Assembly (NCBI GenBank): GCA_000827325.1
Contig: KN832882.1
Location: 351,050 to 415,049 of the forward strand
Direction of reading: 5' to 3'
Length of the DNA: 64,000 nt
DNA from: Oidiodendron maius Zn
Lineage: Eukaryota > Ascomycota > Leotiomycetes > Myxotrichaceae
Shown here: one piece after another, positions 57,996 through 64,000 of the stretch
Numbering within the stretch: the stretch's first letter is position 1
Layout of the letters: every line of letters begins with the position of its first letter
The notes under the pieces: model-generated
Database searches by the model: none
What the model was told of the DNA's origin: nothing
What the model saw: the letters and a program-made list of their open reading frames with translations, nothing else
Program-made: the position numbers and the translations under genes

Positions 57996-58943
57996 TTATC
58001 GAGTTGGAATAAAGTGTTCAGAATCGCTCTCCTGCTGGCTTGATGACTCAGGGAATGCAGCTATGGCAGCAACAATGGCGATAGCTATGAAAATAACGGA
58101 TACGATACTCCAAACAATGCCCCAACATTGTGAAGATCCACCATATCTTTCGGCAAAGACACTGGCATCGGATGTGTTCACTTTTCGAAGGATGAGATCG
58201 TCGCACTACAAAGACCCAGGGTCAGTTGAGAAAGAAGAGAGGGATACAAGAAGCTCACAATATCCCAAACACTATATAGAGCTGACATAACTCCAATAAA
58301 GAGAACAACGTATTTCAGTGGCTCTGCGTGCTTGATGAACCAGCACGCGATTAGCAAACCCACCGCCAAGAGGATAGTCCCAATCGTGAGCCAGTCTCTG
58401 CGCGCCCACCATAGTGTGAGCAGAAAACAGACACCCAAGACAATGCTAGCTATCTTGCTCGCAACGATATCGAACCCGCAAAATATGAGTAGGGCGCCAA
58501 TGATGGAAGATCCAAGATAGCCGGCAGGTAGTGTGATTGCGCTGATCCCTCCCTGCATATGTGTCACTCCGCCTTCTCTCGGATCGAGAGAGATGGACTT
58601 CACTCGTCCCCCAGTGCAGCATGCAGTTATGGCATGTCCGAATTCGTGGAACGCAATGACAAGCATCTGCAATACGTTAGTTGGCGAGAATTATCGCAAG
58701 GCCGTCAATATCGCTCACCTTGAAAGGCCACAGTGACCAGCGGACGTATGGTATATTCCAAAGAAGCGCAATTACCACCACATACACAGCAATTATGCCC
58801 AGCGTGATCCCTTGCGTTTTATTCACCGTCAGGCCGCGCTGTAAGATTAGATGCTGAGCCAAGAGCATGGCCTTATCTGGGCTGGTTGATACAACCTCTC
58901 TAAGGAGGAGCGCGCGCGAGGCGTGGAAGGCAAATGGAGCCAT
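57996..58943 (-). CDS. Peptidase M50B-like membrane protein, 3 exons, 280 aa
   Basis: Exons 58943-58719, 58666-58259 and 58205-57996 join in phase 0 with GTGAGC donors. After a hydrophobic helix (ITLGIIAVYVVVIALLW) the second exon begins with MLVIAFHEFGHAITACCTGG, containing HEFGH, the HExxH zinc site of M50 (site-2 protease-like) peptidases. ITLPAGYLGSSIIGALLIFC and several further membrane helices follow. The third exon has SVFAERYGGSSQCWGIVWSI, a conserved end of the fungal M50B-like family, and a last helix and acidic tail. Predicted as an intramembrane metalloprotease or a related non-secreted membrane protein; substrate and compartment are not known. The start at 58943 was chosen as the first ATG in frame. 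Confidence 0.85.
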
Positions 58944-59564
58944 CTTCACTGTGATGTTTGACGAGGCGTGAAAGGTATGAGGGGTTTCGAGTCCCTTGAG
59001 AACTTGGGACTGTCGCACATTTAAACTGGTCAGCGGCGACTACGCGTACGCCGACGTAAACCTGGCAAAACCAGGCTATTTTTAGCTGTTGATCTGGGCA
59101 CTCTCGGCACTTTTTCAAACCAAAGACATTCTTGGCATTTACCTGAGTAACAGCGGGCCATATTCTCATGCCTTTACCTCGTACACAATCTGCACCCCAG
59201 CCCTGCCACGTCATGACTATCGTCGGCAGATCAAAAACCCGCCAAATTCGACACAGCCACTCTTGTCGCTGTGAAGACCTTCAACAAACTCCCCCCACCA
59301 CTACCAAGGCTGCTTTTCCTGCGCCACTTTGCGGCGTGTCCATGAAAACGGACAACGCCGAACACCCCCCATCACATGCCTTGGCGCTCCACAATATTGC
59401 TCTACCAAGTCGTCGGAGGCAATTACCAGGGTCGGAGCATTTTCAAGGCTGAGGAATATTGGTCTGGGCAAGCCACAAACACCTCCAAATATGATGCATA
59501 GATACATGTGACAAAGAGTCTGATCACGAGGACGCATAATGTCGTCGCGCTTCAAAATTGCCAG
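58944..59564. other. Intergenic
   Basis: Promoter region of the M50B-like gene and 3' flank of the transcription factor gene. No gene recognised. Confidence 0.5.
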
Positions 59565-61060
59565 TTACACTTTCGGCGAGATATCCGGGATGTACTTCCC
59601 CCACGCCCTGAGCGCATTCCTCCTCGCAACGAGCCGAAAAACTTCTTCGATATACCTCCGCTCGAGGCTGCGTTCGGGCAACGAGTCATACGCGACACGC
59701 AAAGGAAACGCCATGCGGTTTATCATATTACCCGGAACAGTTCGAATGTAGTACTCCATGCTGCGACAGATTAGGTGGGCGAATTCTAGCCTCTCGGCCG
59801 CTGTAATGGCGCCCACTGGTCGCGTGTCTACCGATGAGAGCATCAGCATAGCCGCATAGTACATGCAAAGAGTGCGCGCCAGCTGGGGGTCAGGATATAT
59901 GATGGTACGGGGTGTGATGATGCGTTGAGTTATAGGATCCAGATACTGGAAGACAGGAAATCCGCCCGCGCCTTGGTATTCGACTTCGGAGGGCCGGCCA
60001 AAAATGTACGCGTCTGCCCAGTCACGTTTCCAGCGACGGAGGCTGGCTTCAACCCTGCTGACTGCAGACCAAATCCTGCTCAATAAGAGGTACCGTTCGC
60101 TGGGTAATGTAGACGGTGTTTGTAGGGCGATAATATACCGATCATGGCGCCATAAGACAGCTGGGAGGTCAACTACCTGCTCCAGTAAAAGCTCCATAAT
60201 GTCTTTAGTGCGGCCTTTGGCAGACCAGGGCACGGTTTTCCACTCCTTTCTTGCAAGAAAGGTCGGTTTTCGCATGACTAGCGCAGTAGCTACCTGGGAA
60301 TTGTTAGAATTGGCATCATTTGGGGACTTGTAACTGCGCGAAATACCCAATAGGGGAGGAGTTCTGTAAAACATAGATGCTCGATTCCAAACATGTGGTT
60401 CCACGGATTGCGAAACTCGATAAGTTTTAATGCGCTCATACAGTGACTGATCAAGGCTCTCTCGGAAGTATGCTGCAGACTCTAAAGGAGCAACTGAGTT
60501 AGTGGTGACTGCGCTTATGGTTTCACGAGTCGGTCGGCTATACCTCATATGCCATCAGCAGAATAACCGTGGCGAACACGCCCTCTGTGCGACTTTCTCT
60601 GGGGTCCCACAGAGACCGCTGGAGGTGATTTAGAGTTTGGCAGTATATTTTATAGCCTTGGCTCATGATTCTGGGGGAATCTGTAGACTGGCCAAAATAT
60701 GCAATTGAAACAGCCCGAAAGGCCATCGTGAGCAGGGGCGAGAACATCATGACTGAACCGGCTTCCCGGATTGCACTTGAGGTTCCACAATCGTCCCGTT
60801 CATCAGGTGCAAATGCATCAATGAAACGCTCTACGAAGACGTCGAGAATGGGCATCTCAGTAATGGGGGGCCCCATTGGAAATAGGCGTCGCCATGGCTC
60901 CAGGATAACTAGAAATTCGTTAGAAATATTAAACGGGCAGTAGTATATGCATCTGTGCACCTTGTTTCTCTATTCTAACAAGCTGGTTTTCCTCGTACTC
61001 AAGATCGCTGTCCTCCCCTCCTCCCGCGTCGCTGCCATCATTAAAGCATTCGTTACTCAT
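59565..61060 (-). CDS. Fungal-specific transcription factor domain protein without a zinc cluster, 3 exons, 459 aa
   Basis: Exons 61060-60961, 60908-60544 and 60479-59565 join in frame; the second acceptor is the second AG of TTTAGAG. The N-terminus is short and acidic (MSNECFNDGSDAGGGEDSDL). The body is the regulatory region of C6 factors of the Fungal_trans_2 type: ITEMPILDVFVERFIDAFA, GSVMMFSPLLTMAFRAVSIA, LNHLQRSLWDPRES, TEGVFATVILLMAYE, YRTPPLLGISRSY, WKTVPWSAKGRTKDIMELLL, SSVDTRPVGAITAAERLEFA, and an end typical of the group (RNALRAWGKYIPDI). The Zn2Cys6 DNA-binding domain that usually precedes this region is absent. No matching Cys pattern was found within 400 bp upstream. It may act as a partner or antagonist of a complete factor, or have lost its first exon. 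Confidence 0.8.
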
Positions 61061-61835
61061 TATATTCTAGCGCGAGAACTAAGAAGAGATTAGAGGCATA
61101 ACGCAGGAGACATTGTTAAATCAACGTGACAGGTGAATAGTCGAAAGGTACCTGCGGTAAAGTACTGAAATCAAACACAGAGGCCATATGAAAGACCATA
61201 TTGGTTGCGACACGCGACATTCGCCACTGCTCGCATCGCACGTGCACTCACCTTTCAGCTGTCCCGGCAAATTCGATAGCTCAGATCGCCATGCAATGCA
61301 CAGCTGATCGCCGGTGGCGGCGCTTGTCATATAGAAAACCCGGATGATATCAGACCTGTCAGAACTGCGTGATTGGGCTGCCACGAGGAGAAATATTGGT
61401 GGGGGCTGGATTCAGCTCGGGACGCAGCGAGTAAGCGCCACGCCGAATTTCCCATTCAGGATTGCCAGCATCGGGATCAGCCCGTCCTCCACCCACACTT
61501 TAATTAGCTGCCACATTTGAACTATCAAATTAGCCACCCCCTCGATCCGTCCACGAATTGGAATGAGTCTGAATAAAGGGGTGGCTTTTCCTGTCCGAAT
61601 TTCCCGTTCTTATACCAAATAGCGGAGGGATCTTCATGGCCCAAAATTTGGAAATAAACGCACTGACATTGCTGACGCTTTCCAATTTCCTTTCTCTTGC
61701 CTTTTGCTTATTTGCGAGCTGGAGCTTCTACGGTGCTTACACTTATCTTAAAGACGCCAAGCTCTATTAGCCTACCCACTACCGGAGAATTTTTTCTTTC
61801 CATCGTCATCAATCAACCTACACCAACGTCCTACC
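61061..61835. other. Divergent promoter region of the TF and lipase genes
   Basis: 775 bp between the starts of the minus-strand TF and the plus-strand lipase. No gene supported; a minus-strand frame at 61121-61384 lacks family features. Confidence 0.5.
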
Positions 61836-62729
61836 ATGCTGACCGTCAATCATATGCTCTGGTTCGCATTTAGTGTGTTCCTCGTTGGTGCCGCTCCAGC
61901 TCCAGCTCCAGCTCCAGCCTCGCCAATTACCTCCCGTCTCCCTGCCGAGTTGTTTTCTCACAACAATTTCAATTGCCGCAGCGCCGCTCACCCCAATCCT
62001 GTGGTGCTTCTCCACGGGCTGGGCGCCACCTATTATGAGGATTTAAACGTCTTGGAATGGTTCCTTCAGTTACAAGGCTTTTGCACTTTCTCGATTACAT
62101 ATGGAGACTATGAAGACTTCCCCTTTGTGGGGGGACTGCAGCCGATTAGTGAATCAGCAATTCAAATTGCATCGTTCATTGAGCAGGTTCGAAATGAGAC
62201 AGGAGCCGCAAAAATCGACCTCGTTGGGCATTCCGAAGGGGCATTTCAGGCGCTCTATGTCCCGAAAAAATTAAGGCTCTCTCCGATAGTGGATAAAATT
62301 GTAGCGATCGCGCCTCCAACGCATGGCACAACCTTCGCAGGGCTCTACAACATCGCTCTCCTAGGTGGGAATGTGACGACGAAGCTTGTCTCAAGTGTCT
62401 TGGATGCCGTGGGCTGTGATGCGTGCAGTGATTTGATTACCGGAGGCCCGGCTATTCTTGCTCTCAATGACGGCACTCCTATTGCTCAGCCTGGCAATTC
62501 GCTGACAATCATTGCGTCCCGTGACGATGAGCTTGTCACACCAACGACGACTAGTTTTGTGAACGAGCCTAACGTGAGCAACATCTATGTACAGGACTAT
62601 TGCGCTTTTGATCCTGTGGGGCATATCGGCGAAGCCTACGACTTAAACGTCTGGAATTTAGTCCTCAATGCCCTTGAATCTGCAAATGGTCGAAAATTTC
62701 TATGTGTTATCGGTTCACCAGGTCGCTAG
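61836..62729 (+). CDS. Secreted lipase / alpha-beta hydrolase
   Basis: Single-exon protein of 297 residues. A signal peptide (MLTVNHMLWFAFSVFLVGAA) is followed by an Ala-Pro repeat (APAPAPAPAS). The core has VVLLHGLGATYYEDLNVLEW with the HG oxyanion motif, VGHSEGAFQALY with the nucleophile Ser in G-H-S-E-G, a likely catalytic Asp in SRDDELVTPT and the catalytic His in GHIGEAYD. Two Cys pairs (GCDACSD and others) suggest disulphides. This is the bacterial/fungal secreted triacylglycerol lipase pattern (class 2, LipA-like). Role: hydrolysis of external lipids or esters. It starts divergently from the TF gene at 59565-61060, which could regulate it. Confidence 0.88.
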   Translation: MLTVNHMLWFAFSVFLVGAAPAPAPAPASPITSRLPAELFSHNNFNCRSAAHPNPVVLLHGLGATYYEDLNVLEWFLQLQGFCTFSITYGDYEDFPFVGGLQPISESAIQIASFIEQVRNETGAAKIDLVGHSEGAFQALYVPKKLRLSPIVDKIVAIAPPTHGTTFAGLYNIALLGGNVTTKLVSSVLDAVGCDACSDLITGGPAILALNDGTPIAQPGNSLTIIASRDDELVTPTTTSFVNEPNVSNIYVQDYCAFDPVGHIGEAYDLNVWNLVLNALESANGRKFLCVIGSPGR

Positions 62730-63175
62730 GGTTGATGCGAAGCTCTAGTAAAAACTTGCTAGCAATATAAGTAGTATAATTATTAATTAGGACAAATTCC
62801 CTCTATGAATTTCGTTTTGAATTGAGCGATGAGGATCACGGGCCCTCGACAGAGGGCTAGACACATAAGAAACGCGCTCTACAGCTCCAGCCATATCATG
62901 CACACCTGATCGACGACTTTTATGACCGTATACCTATTTTGTAATTAGGATGCCAGTTTTACTTTAAAAATTAATCATATTAAAGTTAGAATCCCCAGTC
63001 GGTGCATGTGATGTATCTCAACATCTTGTACCTCCTGAGCCACCGAGATATACAGCCTCCAGTACCACATCATAACTACGTGGAACCCATTGCTGAGATA
63101 TATCATTCATATATCATTCATAAATCGTAGAGACAGCTAAGCTATCCGTCCTGCAGATATTTTCTTTCCAAGCCT
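62730..63175. other. Intergenic, convergent 3' ends
   Basis: AT-rich, no gene recognised. Confidence 0.5.
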
Positions 63176-64000
63176 TTACACAACACTAGTTTCACTCTTG
63201 TTCGACGCGGGACCTGATATATCTACTAGGTGCACGAATTTTGGCCTGTCTCGACTCGGCTTCGTATTGCATTCAATAGAATACGAATATGATTTCGTGC
63301 GCTGAATCCCAATCGTGTCGCGATCGAGTCGCGCAATAGCAGGTGGCTGTCCTGAACTATAGAAGGCAGAGTGGTCTTCAGATCTACCGATGAGTCGAGA
63401 GTAGACGAAGCATGAGAGGACACGGATGGAGGGTATACAGGCACAGATAAGGCCAATATTAACCTCAACAATAGACCAGTATCCAATGGAATAGTAGTCG
63501 TCTATTTCATGTCAGTATATCCTCGTCTGAAATGTTAGGGTAGCGGAGTTGTAATACATGTAGGATTCGTAGTGTTCCTGAAATGAACAAGCGACTGCAA
63601 ACGTAAGATGCTAACGATTGTCACGCTATAATTATGGTGTAAGTAGATGTTTTAGTATATTGGATTCATTTTGAGAAGATGAACGGAGATAGAGAAACCC
63701 ACAAGAATCCTACGCTAAACATGAGGCAGCCAGTTACTCTCTTGCGCCAGGGAAGGTTAAGCTCTCGGATTTGGTAAAGAGGCAGACCAAGCATGCCAAA
63801 ATCTATTATGATGCCGACGATGGAAATAGACCAAGCCGGGCCGCTAGGGCTAAAACATCTTCCGGGCTCACCATTCCATTGCCTCCAGTAGTGATTGGCT
63901 GGCGAGCACTGAAAGGCGTCCACTAACACAAAGGCTATGGCAGCCATGATGGAGATGACGATTAGGCACCAGGTTACCTGCCGAAACCTCACGCCGGGGA
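63176..64000 (-). CDS. Rhodopsin-domain integral membrane protein, 5' end beyond the window
   Basis: Three exons are visible: from the right edge down to 63703, then 63625-63558, then 63501-63176, joined in frame by GTGGGT and GTATTAC donors. The first part has VLVDAFQCSPANHYWRQW and a helix followed by LPLYQIRELNLPWRKRV. The middle exon gives FVTIVSILRLQSLVHFRNTT, and the last begins DDYYSIGYWSIVEVNIGLIC and continues ACIPSIRVL. These are recurrent motifs of the fungal rhodopsin-like membrane domain family (seven-helix proteins, sometimes with CFEM domains). The hydrophilic tail runs to the TAA at 63176. The function of this family is largely unknown; signalling or adhesion roles are suggested for CFEM members. 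The N-terminal half is outside the window. Confidence 0.85.

Overview
The window reads as a filamentous ascomycete, most likely Eurotiomycetes (Aspergillus/Penicillium-like). Genes carry short 45-90 nt introns, and the families are typical of that group: C6 transcription factors, DHA1 and Dal5-type MFS carriers, rhodopsin-domain membrane proteins, ankyrin proteins with a STAND-type N-domain, small secreted Cys-rich proteins and an HSP30-like heat-shock protein. Old repeats are strongly TA-rich with C-to-T type decay, as left by repeat-induced point mutation (RIP). All calls come from reading the sequence; nothing was searched against a database.

Layout. 1-13 kb is accessory and damaged: an orphan chitinase C-terminal region, a fossil Ty1/Copia element with both LTRs (3376-8986), a two-module F-box/2EXR-like gene, a decayed pogo/Fot1 transposase and a patatin pseudogene. 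13-20 kb is gene-poor and holds three small secreted Cys-containing proteins, a palindromic MITE-like element and a strong GC-rich hairpin. 20-27.6 kb holds a YdcF/DUF218 gene, an asparagine-synthase remnant, a 1027-residue ankyrin protein (5 exons) and a GPI-type secreted Cys-rich protein. 27.6-29.9 kb is repeat debris. 29.9-37.2 kb is core-like: a 1101-residue P-type Na/K-type ATPase (8 exons, one GC-AG intron), a small heat-shock protein and a conserved fungal nuclear-type protein. 38.5-44.4 kb holds a STAND-N-domain ankyrin gene, a second ankyrin gene with one internal stop, and a degraded unknown frame.

45.5-64 kb looks like a metabolic gene neighbourhood. A Dal5/allantoate-type MFS permease is divergent from an M20 amidohydrolase; a Zn2Cys6 regulator follows; a second M20 paralogue lies downstream of a hAT-like MITE; then come a DHA1 exporter, an M50B-like membrane metalloprotease, a second fungal-specific transcription factor, a secreted lipase and a rhodopsin-domain protein cut by the right edge. 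Two amidohydrolases, an importer, an exporter and two regulators fit uptake and hydrolysis of an N-acyl or peptide-like compound, but that role is inference.

The most unusual items are the MITE whose interior is a perfect minisatellite grown from its own terminal repeat (52199-52667), a 12-nt microexon in the DHA1 gene, a GC-AG intron directly behind the ATPase DKTGT site, a possible dual-start heat-shock protein, and the unannotated small secreted proteins.
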